DNA of 31,408 nucleotides from Bacillota bacterium. GTDB lineage: Bacteria > Bacillota > Bacilli > Paenibacillales > NBRC-103111. The translations under genes and the position numbers were made by a program. Every line of letters begins with the position of its first letter. Position 1 is the stretch's first letter. The stretch lies in the NCBI GenBank assembly GCA_023393235.1, contig JAEWMH010000085.1, positions 1 to 31,408 on the forward strand. The letters run 5' to 3'. Below the pieces are notes generated by a model that saw only the letters and a program-made list of their open reading frames with translations, ran no database searches and was not told the origin of the DNA. Shown here one piece after another: positions 22,912 to 30,248 of the stretch.

Positions 22912-25900
22912 GAGATATACGGCTCCTCCGGAAGCTGGAATGTGAAAACAGTACCTTCATGCTGCACACTTTCAATCCACAGGCGTTCCCCGTAGAGCAT
23001 CTGCAGCCGGCGGGAGACATTGCGGATGCCCACCCCCGCCGCTTGGCCCAGCTTGATGGTTTCAAGCCGGTCCGCCGACATTCCGGCCCCATTGTCCGAT
23101 ACCGTGAAGCGTGTCCCCCCGCCCAGCCGTTTCACATGAATTTCGACCGTGCCGCCTTCGGGCTTCTGGCCGACGCCGTGGCGGACCGCGTTCTCCACCA
23201 GGGGCTGAAGCAAGAGCGGCGGCATCATACAATCCGTGTCCGGATCAATCTCAATGGACACCTGAAGCCTCGGCCCGAACCGCAGCTGCTCAATGGCCAG
23301 ATATGCCCTGACCACCTCCAGCTCATCCTGGAGCGGAACCCGCTCCTGCTGGAAGCTGTAGGTGAATTTGGCCCGCAGATAGGTAGTCAGCTGGTAGATG
23401 GTTTCCCGGAGCTTGTCCGGGTCCTTGTAGCTTAAACCAATCAGGGAGTTCAGGCTGTTATACAGAAAATGGGGCGTGATCTGCGCCTGTAGATATTCCA
23501 TTTCATTCTGGACAGCATGCCGGGAAGCCCGTTTCATGGCCAGAAGCGATTCGGCCCGGGCACGAAGCTCCGCCAGCTCGAAGGGCTTCTGCAGGATATC
23601 GTTGGTGCCCGCCTCGAAGGCGGCCACTACATCCTCCTGCCGCCCAGAGGCGGTCAGCATCAGGACGGGAAGCTCCGCATGGCTGTACCGCTTGCGGATC
23701 TCCCGGCAGATATCCAGCCCGGAGATAACGGGCATCATCAAATCCAGCAGCACCAGCTCCGGCCTGCCTGCCCCCTCCAGCCAGACCAGGGCGTCGGCAC
23801 CGCCGGTGAAGGCCTTGTAGCCCCAGCCCATGGAGGCGGCCACCTCCATCAGCACCTTCAGATTTGCCTCTTCATCATCGACCAGGAGAACCAGCCCCTC
23901 CTTACCCGGTGCTTCAAACGAACGCACCATCCGGGGACCGGCCGGAAGCTCCGCAGCCGGAAGCTCCGCTTCCCCGGCGCTTAGCGTGCGGGCATAAGGC
24001 AGCGTGGAACGGGCAATGGGCATCGTGAAGGTGAAGCAGCTCCCCATGCCGGGCTCCGAACGGACGGCGATGGATCCGCCCTGCAGTTCCACCAGCTGGC
24101 GGGTAATGCTCAAGCCCAGACCCACACCCGGATTCCACCCTGCCTCCTCCGCCTGCTGGAAGGGCTGGAAGATCCGGTCCAGGGCTTTGGCGTGAATCCC
24201 GCAGCCGGTATCCTCTACCGATATAGCCATCATGCCGTCTACCGCACGGGCGGAGATACGCACATAGCCCCGCTCCGTAAACTTGAGGGCATTCTCCGCC
24301 AGGTTGTGCAGAATCTGCTTTAGCCTGTTCTCATCCGCATACAAGAGAGGCAGGTCGTCAGCCAGCTCATTTTTCAACTCCACATTTTTTTTGACCATGG
24401 AGACCGCCAGCATATCCAGCACAAGCCGCACGGCCAGCCCCAGATCCACCGCAGTCCTACGGATGCGGATTTCACCCGTGCGGATCAGGTTCAGATCCAT
24501 AATGTCCTGCACCAGATCAGCCAGACGCCTGCCGGACATATTCAGCATACGGACCTGCTCCCGGTGCGCCGCCGACAGGGGCTCCTTCCGGTCGTCCAGC
24601 AAAATTTGGGACAGGTTGATCATCCCATGCAGCGGTGTCCGCAGCTCATGGGAGGTCCGGGCAAGAAACTCGTCCTTTTGCTTGTCATACTCCAGAAGCT
24701 GCTCCGACAGCCGCCGGCTCCGGTCCATAATCTGCTGGGCCCGGAAGTTGGCCAAGAGCGCCTGGGAGAACACCAGCAGAAGCGGGCTCAGGATGGCAAT
24801 AGTGGCATTATCCCGCGCCATCTGGTACCGGAACTGGGCAGAGACGGCCGTAACGGCCATAAACACCGCCACCATCGCCAAATACCAGGCCACCGGAGAG
24901 CTGCGGGCAAACCCCCGGTACAGCAGATAGAAAATCGCCAGAAAAGCAATGCCCTGGAATACCAGATTGGGCCAGAAGGTCATCCGCAGCGCTCCATTGG
25001 GCAGGAGAACCACCATCCCGATATAGCCCGCCAGAATCCAGGGCAGCCCCCGCCGGATGATGCCCACCCTTTCCTGAAGAAAGCTCGACATGTACAGGAT
25101 AAAGAAATAAAAGGATAATACAGCCAGAATAAACAGCAGCTTGTGCAGCCAGATAAACGGCAATTGCGGTACTACAAGCGCTGCCAGAATTTCATTGTCA
25201 ATACTGAAGAAGAACCCCGTCGACAGGCAAAAAAGACTCAGGTACATATAATGGCGTTCTTCCCGCCATTGCCGGAACATCCCGGCGAAGTAAAAGCCGA
25301 ATACCAGCATGGCCGTAATCAGAGCCATATCCTCGAGACGGGAGCGGTCCCGGTTGTTCATCACCTGCCCGGCAAAGCCGAATTCCGGCGCCTGGCTCAT
25401 CCCGTTTTTGGTCATCAGAATGTAGTTGGACACCTGGACCAGCAGCTCCGCGGTGCCTGCCTCACCTCTGCCTACCCCATAAAACGGGAGATTGCTGGGC
25501 ACAAAATCCCGCTCATTGTCCGCCGTTTCTCCGGTGCCTCCCAGATATTCCCCGCCCAGAAAAACCTTGCTGGACAAACGCACCTTCTTCATCCGCAGAC
25601 CGTACATCCCCGGGTCCCGGAGCTTGATTTCCAGCCGGTAGGTGCCTGCCCCTACGCCGCTGACTCCGTCTTCGGCCATGTAGCTGTCCCAATTCCCCGG
25701 AAGCCGGACCCGCATCCCCTGCCCGGCAAGCTCGGGATTGCGGCGGAAGTCCTCCGGCGTCAGGAGACCGGGGTAGAACATCCACTCACCCGACAAGGGA
25801 ATCGGCCCTTCTCCGGCAAAATCCCAGGCCCCCGCATCCAGCACCCCGTCCACTGCCTTGGGACGGTCATGGGGCGACGTAATGACCTGATACGCATACA

Positions 25901-26006
25901 GCAGGAGTCCCGCCAGAAAAAGGACGCCCATCAGCTTCAGCATAGCGAACTGGCTCTGACGGAGGCGTCCCCCTTTCATACGGCTTCCCGCTGCCTGCTC
26001 TGTCAT
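22908..26006 (-). CDS. 7TMR-DISM hybrid histidine kinase with two kinase modules
   Basis: Membrane sensor kinase of 1032 residues. Order: signal-anchor (about 22-42); extracytoplasmic beta domain (about 50-215, LSGEWMFYPG, GTYRLEIKLR); 7TM DISM region (about 226-420); HisKA with His453 (TSHELRTPLH); HATPase 1 (HNLAENALKF, VEDTGCGI, GVGLGLSITRQL); receiver with Asp755 (LVLLDLMMPVISG); LytS-type His_kinase with His846 (QITPHFLYNSLNSL); HATPase 2 (LVENAVRHG, DNGAGMS, GVGIRNVSRRL). Two phosphorylatable His modules flank an internal receiver. It probably signals to the coupled REC-BTAD regulator. The ATG overlaps the xth stop (ATGA at 26006-26003), with GGAGG upstream. It is intact, unlike the paralogue at 2555-5634. 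Confidence 0.92.
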   Translation of the reverse strand: MTEQAAGSRMKGGRLRQSQFAMLKLMGVLFLAGLLLYAYQVITSPHDRPKAVDGVLDAGAWDFAGEGPIPLSGEWMFYPGLLTPEDFRRNPELAGQGMRVRLPGNWDSYMAEDGVSGVGAGTYRLEIKLRDPGMYGLRMKKVRLSSKVFLGGEYLGGTGETADNERDFVPSNLPFYGVGRGEAGTAELLVQVSNYILMTKNGMSQAPEFGFAGQVMNNRDRSRLEDMALITAMLVFGFYFAGMFRQWREERHYMYLSLFCLSTGFFFSIDNEILAALVVPQLPFIWLHKLLFILAVLSFYFFILYMSSFLQERVGIIRRGLPWILAGYIGMVVLLPNGALRMTFWPNLVFQGIAFLAIFYLLYRGFARSSPVAWYLAMVAVFMAVTAVSAQFRYQMARDNATIAILSPLLLVFSQALLANFRAQQIMDRSRRLSEQLLEYDKQKDEFLARTSHELRTPLHGMINLSQILLDDRKEPLSAAHREQVRMLNMSGRRLADLVQDIMDLNLIRTGEIRIRRTAVDLGLAVRLVLDMLAVSMVKKNVELKNELADDLPLLYADENRLKQILHNLAENALKFTERGYVRISARAVDGMMAISVEDTGCGIHAKALDRIFQPFQQAEEAGWNPGVGLGLSITRQLVELQGGSIAVRSEPGMGSCFTFTMPIARSTLPYARTLSAGEAELPAAELPAGPRMVRSFEAPGKEGLVLLVDDEEANLKVLMEVAASMGWGYKAFTGGADALVWLEGAGRPELVLLDLMMPVISGLDICREIRKRYSHAELPVLMLTASGRQEDVVAAFEAGTNDILQKPFELAELRARAESLLAMKRASRHAVQNEMEYLQAQITPHFLYNSLNSLIGLSYKDPDKLRETIYQLTTYLRAKFTYSFQQERVPLQDELEVVRAYLAIEQLRFGPRLQVSIEIDPDTDCMMPPLLLQPLVENAVRHGVGQKPEGGTVEIHVKRLGGGTRFTVSDNGAGMSADRLETIKLGQAAGVGIRNVSRRLQMLYGERLWIESVQHEGTVFTFQLPEEPYIS

Positions 26007-26764
26007 GCCTCTACCTCCAGCACCAGCCCTACGGGACAGTGGTCGCTGCCCATCACCTCAGGGCAGATGAAGGCCTCTTTCACTTTGGGGGACAATCGCT
26101 CGGACACCAGGAAATAGTCGATCCGCCAGCCCACATTGCGCTCCCTGACCTTCGGCATGTAGGACCACCAGGAATAGGCATCCTGCTTGTCCGGATGGAG
26201 CAGCCGGAAGGTGTCCACAAAGCCGGACTCCAGAAGCAGCGTCATCTTCTCCCGTTCCTCATCCGTAAAGCCCGAATTGCCACGGTTGGATTTGGCATTC
26301 TTGATGTCGATCTCCTGGTGGGCCACGTTCATGTCCCCGCATACCACCACAGGCTTATGCTTGTCCAGCTGCATGAGGTAAGCCCGGAAGCGGTCCTCCC
26401 ACTCCATACGGAAGGGCAGCCGGGAGAGGTCCCTGCGGGCATTGGGCGTATATACATTCACCAGGTAGAACCCTTCAAATTCAAGGGTCAGCACACGGCC
26501 CTCCGGCTCCTCATCCGCCTCCAGCCCGTACCGGATGGTAAGCGGGCGGATGCGGGTGAATACTGCCGTGCCGGAGTAGCCCTTTTTGACCGCATAGTTC
26601 CAATATTGTCCGTAAGCATCCCCATGATCCAGCTCAATTTGACCCTCCTGGAGCTTGGTTTCCTGCAAGCAGTAAATATCTGCATCCGCCTCCTGGAACC
26701 GCTCCATAAACCCTTTATTGATACAAGCCCGAAGGCCGTTGACATTCCATGACATCAGCTTCAT
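26003..26764 (-). CDS. exoA: Exodeoxyribonuclease III / AP endonuclease
   Basis: Mg-dependent DNA repair nuclease of the EEP fold, acting at abasic sites and 3' ends, 253 residues (Bacillus ExoA is 252). Start MKLMSWNVNGLRACINKGF. Motifs are LQETKL (metal-binding Glu), VNVYTPNA, VVCGDMNVAHQEID (Asp-Asn pair), SWWSYMPKVRERNVGWRIDYFLVS and MGSDHCPVGL (catalytic His). The ATG at 26764 is preferred because AAAGGAG lies 9 nt upstream and the N-terminus then matches the family. An ATG at 26788 overlaps the NifX-like stop codon but has no ribosome binding site. The end overlaps the kinase start by 4 nt. Confidence 0.93.
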   Translation of the reverse strand: MKLMSWNVNGLRACINKGFMERFQEADADIYCLQETKLQEGQIELDHGDAYGQYWNYAVKKGYSGTAVFTRIRPLTIRYGLEADEEPEGRVLTLEFEGFYLVNVYTPNARRDLSRLPFRMEWEDRFRAYLMQLDKHKPVVVCGDMNVAHQEIDIKNAKSNRGNSGFTDEEREKMTLLLESGFVDTFRLLHPDKQDAYSWWSYMPKVRERNVGWRIDYFLVSERLSPKVKEAFICPEVMGSDHCPVGLVLEVEA

Positions 26765-26784
26765 TTCGTCCGGCTCCTTTATTG

Positions 26785-27153
26785 TCATTGCTCTATAGAT
26801 CCCTGCCGTCCGCTCATAAACCGTCTGCGGAAGCGCAGGAGCTTGGCCAGCGCCGCATCAACCGGCCCTTCGCCGATCTGGGCGTCGATGCCCATCTGCT
26901 TCAGGAGATTGACGGCACCGGGACCGATATGGCTCACGAGAACCAGACTGCAATCCTCCACTAAGGCAGCCGTCCGCCGCAGACGGTCCTCCTGATGCTG
27001 CCCCATCACCCCGTCCGTTTCATTGCGCCGCGCCTCCAGCCGGGTAATGCCGCCGTCTCCGGTAACCTCATATACCACAAATTGTCGGCTGCTGCCAAAA
27101 TGCTGGTCAATCTCCACTTCGTCGCTTGTGCCGACGGCGATCCGGTAGGCCAT
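26785..27153 (-). CDS. NifX/NifB-type dinitrogenase iron-molybdenum cofactor-binding family protein
   Basis: Small protein of 122 residues with the fold seen in NifX, NafY, VnfX and the NifB C-terminus: RIAVGTSDEVEIDQHFGSSRQFVVYEV, then LVLVSHIGPGAVNLLKQMGIDAQIGEGPVDAALAKL. The metallocluster-handling region around DQHFG is conserved. No nitrogenase gene is nearby, so a role in nitrogen fixation is not supported by this window. AAAAAGGAGAGAG precedes the ATG at 27153. A TATAAT on the minus strand (27208-27203) sits upstream but has no good -35. It is probably the first gene of the operon with exoA, the second kinase and its regulator. Confidence 0.85.
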   Translation of the reverse strand: MAYRIAVGTSDEVEIDQHFGSSRQFVVYEVTGDGGITRLEARRNETDGVMGQHQEDRLRRTAALVEDCSLVLVSHIGPGAVNLLKQMGIDAQIGEGPVDAALAKLLRFRRRFMSGRQGSIEQ

Positions 27154-27229
27154 GGTTCTCTCTCCTTTTTGGAAAAAAACGCTTCTCTCTTCATCTGTAT
27201 CTATTATAAAGGAGAAGGCGAGAACGTGG

Positions 27230-27616
27230 CTATCCCGAAGAATCTGCCACTGGTTGGCTGCCGGGAATCTGCAGCTCCTGCCCGTCCAGCTTCATCTGCT
27301 CCATCATGGTCTTCAATTGCCCCTCATCCGCCAAGGACGTCAGACCAATATTCAACGTACCGGTCAGCTCATTCACATGCAGTTCCTGTACCTTGTACGT
27401 AATGTTGCCGTATTGGACAGGCTTCACGGCCTCCACCTGCTCCTTCAAAAGCCGGTTGGCCTCCTCCAGCTGGCGCAGCTGCTCCTCCATCCGCAGAAAG
27501 CGGCCTTCCAGCTCCAACTGGCGTCTCTCCAGCCATTCGTTGCGCTGCATCAGGCCATGGAGACATTGCTGCCAGCCCGGCTGCTCTCCTTGCGGAGCAT
27601 AATATGCTGCATACAT
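27230..27616 (-). CDS. gerPC: Spore germination protein GerPC-like
   Basis: A 128-residue protein starting MYAAYYAPQG, then a coiled-coil heptad region (about 25-70: NEWLERRQLELEGRFLRMEEQLRQLEEANRLLKEQVE), then the GerPC signature ITYKVQELHVNELTGTLNIGLT. GerP proteins are inner spore coat components needed for germinants to reach their receptors. The ATG at 27616 has GGAGGTGA just upstream; an ATG at 27631 overlaps the end of the preceding gene and lacks a site. Five bases separate it from the stop of the GerPB-like gene. It is the last of the three gerP-like genes; no terminator is evident before the NifX-like gene. Confidence 0.82.
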   Translation of the reverse strand: MYAAYYAPQGEQPGWQQCLHGLMQRNEWLERRQLELEGRFLRMEEQLRQLEEANRLLKEQVEAVKPVQYGNITYKVQELHVNELTGTLNIGLTSLADEGQLKTMMEQMKLDGQELQIPGSQPVADSSG

Positions 27617-27621
27617 ACCCT

Positions 27622-27954
27622 TCACCTCCATGCCGGGGGTTCACCGGCAAAGACTCCATAATTCTGCTGCCCACCGTCCGGCGTATAGGAGGAGCCCTGA
27701 GTCTGGATGAAGCCGCCAGGGAGCTCCTCATCCACTTCTCCGCCATCGCTTGCGTCTTCCGCAGCCCCTATGATGCCTTCGGCTGCAATCGGCTCCAGCG
27801 CCCCCGCTTCCTGCGCGGCGCCCGCCGGCTGGCCGTCCCCGCCGGTCTGGGTAATGACCGTGGATTGGTTCCGGGTGAGAATGGTGTTGCCGATATTCAA
27901 CGATCCGATGCTGGCGATGGAATTCACTTTAATGTTATGGATATAAAAATTCAT
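27622..27954 (-). CDS. gerPB: Spore germination protein GerPB-like
   Basis: A 110-residue protein. The start MNFYIHNIKVNSIASIGSLNIGNTI resembles GerPB (MNFYI..., with an S-x-L-x-I-G block). The rest is Gly/Glu/Gln-rich and low in complexity (GDGQPAGAAQEAG, EDASDGGEVDEELPGG), ending PPAWR. It is somewhat longer than typical GerPB. The ATG at 27954 has GGAGG about 9 nt upstream. Assignment to GerPB rather than GerPD/E rests on the first 25 residues. Confidence 0.72.
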   Translation of the reverse strand: MNFYIHNIKVNSIASIGSLNIGNTILTRNQSTVITQTGGDGQPAGAAQEAGALEPIAAEGIIGAAEDASDGGEVDEELPGGFIQTQGSSYTPDGGQQNYGVFAGEPPAWR

Positions 27955-28000
27955 GGGAGGTTGCCTCCTACGGGCATTTGCCGATTGGCTCCAGGCCGGA

Positions 28001-28222
28001 TTATCCGACGGAATTCGTGATCTGATCCTCGACGTCCGGATCATTCACCAGGTTATTGTCCACGTTGAGAGACGGGCTGGCATCGCCCATGATGGTGTTG
28101 CCCCCTACCGCCTTTTGGTTGGCAGCATTGTTGCTGAACAGATTGTCGCCAAAATTGACAGCCCCGCCGTTGGACACATTATTGATGCGGATATTAAAAA
28201 TGTTGTACACATTCGGGCACAA
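28001..28222 (-). CDS. Spore germination protein GerPA/GerPF-like
   Basis: A 73-residue protein with the GerPA/PF family core: IRINNVSNGGAVNFGDN near the N-terminus and NNLVNDPDVEDQ near the C-terminus. No ATG is available. The TTG at 28222 is chosen because AAGGTGG lies just upstream and the product then begins close to the family start. The same frame remains open to 28321. It is the first gene of the gerP-like operon, with a SigK-like promoter at 28284-28312. GerPA and GerPF are too similar to choose between here. Confidence 0.8.
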   Translation of the reverse strand: MCPNVYNIFNIRINNVSNGGAVNFGDNLFSNNAANQKAVGGNTIMGDASPSLNVDNNLVNDPDVEDQITNSVG

Positions 28223-28283
28223 GGTTCCACCTTCTGTCTTTCGGGCAGCAGCCTGGAACTGCCTGCCGGAGTATTCAGACGTA

Positions 28284-28312
28284 GTGTATGCGGCGATCTG
28301 GGCGGATGTTCC
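28284..28312 (-). promoter_or_regulatory. SigK-type promoter of the gerP-like operon
   Basis: On the minus strand AACA (28312-28309), 16 bp, CATACACTA (28292-28284). This matches the mother-cell SigK consensus (AC, 16 bp, CATAnnnTA). The -10 also fits SigE, but no SigE -35 is seen. gerP operons of Bacillus are known to be SigK-dependent. The leader to the TTG start is about 55 nt. Confidence 0.65.
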
Positions 28313-28339
28313 GGTTGGCAAGCCCGCGCAAACTCACCG

Positions 28340-28390
28340 TTGACAACAGCGGTACTACGTGTTACTTTATAGTGGTAGTAAGTAATACTT
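28340..28390 (+). promoter_or_regulatory. padR promoter with operator palindromes
   Basis: TTGACA (28340-28345), 17 bp, TACTTT (28363-28368). Two inverted repeats overlap or follow it: TACTAC (28353-28358) with GTAGTA (28375-28380), and the palindrome AAGTA-a-TACTT (28380-28390). This is consistent with autorepression by the PadR protein encoded downstream, as is common in this family. Confidence 0.6.
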
Positions 28391-28421
28391 CATACCAGTG
28401 ATACAGAATAGCAAGGAGTGG

Positions 28422-28751
28422 ATGACGCTGGAGAACCTGACGGAAATGCTCAAGGGTGTGCTGGAGGGCTGTATCCTTGAAATTATAAGCCGCCAAGAAA
28501 CCTACGGGTACGAAATCACACGGCAGCTGAACGCCCTCGGCTTCAGTGATGTGGTGGAGGGAACGGTATACACTATTTTGATCCGGTTGGAAAAAAGCAA
28601 GCTGGTGGAGGTCGCCAAAAAACCCTCGGATATGGGGCCGCCGCGGAAGTTTTTCTCGCTTAATGAAGCAGGGCGTGATGAGCTCCGGAGGTTCTGGGAA
28701 AAGTGGGAGTTCGTCGCATCGAAAATCAACCAGTTAAAGGAGGGGCCATGA
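28422..28751 (+). CDS. PadR family transcriptional regulator
   Basis: Winged-helix repressor-type protein of 109 residues. PadR N-terminal domain: LKGVLEGCILEIISRQETYGYEITRQLNALGF (helices 1-2), VVEGTVYTILIRLEKSKLVEV (recognition helix and start of the wing), GPPRKFFSLNEAGRDEL (wing), then a short dimerisation helix. The ATG at 28422 has AAGGAG shortly upstream (spacing is tight, 3 nt from AGGAG). An in-frame GTG at 28398 has no site. Its stop overlaps the next ATG, so it heads a five-gene operon with two DUF1048 proteins and an ABC exporter, which it probably controls together with its own promoter. Confidence 0.9.
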   Translation: MTLENLTEMLKGVLEGCILEIISRQETYGYEITRQLNALGFSDVVEGTVYTILIRLEKSKLVEVAKKPSDMGPPRKFFSLNEAGRDELRRFWEKWEFVASKINQLKEGP

Positions 28752-29131
28752 CTATGCTGGATTCCATTATTAAATTGATCATTGGCGATCTGGAGGAAAA
28801 GCGGGCCTATAAGCAGCTCATGAAGCGGGTGAACGCCCTGCCGGAGGATTACCGGTATGCATTCCGCAAGATCCGGCATTATATGTTTTCCGTTGGCTCT
28901 CCAGGCGGAGATATGGCGATATTCACGGACTTGACGATATTTTCGGACTTGGTGGAATTATTGGAGGCAAGCGCGGCCGAGGGCAAGCCGGTGCTTGAGG
29001 TCATAGGCAGCGACGTGGGCCGGTTCAGCGATGAGCTGATGCGAGCGGCAGTTTCCCATAAAGCAGCGCCACGGGAGAAGCTGAATCAAGAGATTATGGA
29101 CAAATTCAATAAAGACGGAGAGTGGTCATAA
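28748..29131 (+). CDS. DUF1048 domain protein (first copy)
   Basis: A 127-residue helical protein with the DUF1048 pattern: IGDLEEKRAYKQLMKRVNALPEDYRYAFRKIRHYMF, then LVELLEASAAEGKPVLEVIGSDVGRFSDELM. The ATG at 28748 overlaps the PadR stop (ATGA), with AAAGGAGG 4 nt upstream; the ATG at 28754 (10-nt spacing) is an alternative start two codons later. The function is unknown. Family members commonly sit next to PadR regulators and ABC transporters. It shares ALPEDYR and AAEG-x-x-VLE with the next gene, so the pair arose by duplication. Confidence 0.87.
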   Translation: MTMLDSIIKLIIGDLEEKRAYKQLMKRVNALPEDYRYAFRKIRHYMFSVGSPGGDMAIFTDLTIFSDLVELLEASAAEGKPVLEVIGSDVGRFSDELMRAAVSHKAAPREKLNQEIMDKFNKDGEWS

Positions 29132-29484
29132 TGCTGGAGCTTATCAAAAAATTAATGGGAGAAAAAAGAGAATATAAGGAGCAAATGGCCCGAGCGGAAG
29201 CACTGCCGGAGGATTACCGGTTCGTGTTCAAAAAAATTCATGATTACATGTGGAATCTCGCCGGAGGGGATGGCTCCCACATGCTGAAGGCACAGCTTGA
29301 ATTAATCGAGCTGTTTGAAGCGGGCGCCGCCGAGGGCCGGCATGTTCTGGAGCTGACGGGCGAGGATGTGGTCGGGTTTTGCGATGAGTTTCTGCGCGAT
29401 ACCAACAAATGGACCGACGACCTCCGCCACAAGATGAACCGTGACATGATGAACAAATTCGGAAAGGGGGACGATGCCAAATGA
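29131..29484 (+). CDS. DUF1048 domain protein (second copy)
   Basis: A 117-residue paralogue of the preceding protein: MGEKREYKEQMARAEALPEDYRFVFKKIHDYMWN and LIELFEAGAAEGRHVLELTGEDVVGFCDEFL. The C-terminal part is basic and Met/Asn-rich. The start ATG overlaps the preceding stop by one base (TAATG), with GGAGAG upstream. The stop overlaps the ABC ATPase ATG. The function is unknown. Confidence 0.87.
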   Translation: MLELIKKLMGEKREYKEQMARAEALPEDYRFVFKKIHDYMWNLAGGDGSHMLKAQLELIELFEAGAAEGRHVLELTGEDVVGFCDEFLRDTNKWTDDLRHKMNRDMMNKFGKGDDAK

Positions 29485-30248
29485 CGGACATCGCCATTCA
29501 GGTCAAGGAATTGAAAAAATCCTACAAAACCACGGAGGTTCTGAAGGGTGTGAACCTTCAGGTGCGGAGGGGCGAAATTTTTGCCCTGCTGGGCTCCAAC
29601 GGCGCAGGTAAAACGACTGTGATCAAAATCCTCAGCACGCTGCTGAAGCAGGATGGCGGCACCGCCCTTGTCAACGGCTTTGACGTAGCGTCAAAGCCTA
29701 GCCATATCCGGCAGTCCATCAGCCTGACGGGACAGTTCGCCGCCGTGGACGAAATATTGACCGGCCGGGAGAACCTGATCATGATCGCCAAGCTGCGGCA
29801 TGTGGAGAACCCCCGGCAGGTTGCGGAGGAGCTGCTGGTCCGCTTTGGCTTGACGGCTGCTGCTGACCGCAGGGCCTCCACCTATTCCGGCGGCATGCGC
29901 CGCAGGCTGGATATCGCCATGAGCCTGATCGGGAAACCGCAGCTTATTTTCCTCGACGAGCCTACCACAGGGCTTGACCCCGAGGCGCGTATAGAGACCT
30001 GGAGGCTGGTGAAGGAGCTGGCCGACGGGGGCACAACGGTCTTCCTGACCACGCAGTATCTGGAGGAGGCGGAGCAGCTGGCCGACCGGATCGCCATTCT
30101 GCATGAGGGCAGAATTATTGCCAACGGCACGTTGGATGAGCTGAAAAAGCTGTTCCCGCCGGCCAAGACGGAGTACGTGGAGAAGCAGCCAACACTTGAG
30201 GAAATTTTTCTGGCGATCACCGCCAAAAAGGAGGTAATGGCACGATGA
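29481..30248 (+). CDS. ABC transporter ATP-binding protein (DrrA-like)
   Basis: Nucleotide-binding subunit of an ABC-2 type exporter, 255 residues. Walker A GSNGAGKTT (about 38-46), Q-loop region LTGQFAAVDEILTGRENL, signature YSGGMRRRL, Walker B LIFLDEPTTGLDP, and a TTQYLEEAEQLADRI stretch in place of the H-loop. The switch His is Gln here (TTQY), as is common in the DrrA/CcmA drug-resistance and lantibiotic-immunity subgroup. The C-terminal extension (KTEYVEKQPTLEEIFLAIT) also matches DrrA proteins. Start and stop overlap its neighbours by 4 nt. The substrate is unknown. Confidence 0.93.
   Translation: MTDIAIQVKELKKSYKTTEVLKGVNLQVRRGEIFALLGSNGAGKTTVIKILSTLLKQDGGTALVNGFDVASKPSHIRQSISLTGQFAAVDEILTGRENLIMIAKLRHVENPRQVAEELLVRFGLTAAADRRASTYSGGMRRRLDIAMSLIGKPQLIFLDEPTTGLDPEARIETWRLVKELADGGTTVFLTTQYLEEAEQLADRIAILHEGRIIANGTLDELKKLFPPAKTEYVEKQPTLEEIFLAITAKKEVMAR

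Noticed and set aside
26785..27153. Nitrogen-fixation locus
   Set aside because: Only a single NifX-like small protein is present, with no nifHDK, nifB or nifEN. The family also occurs outside nitrogen fixers.
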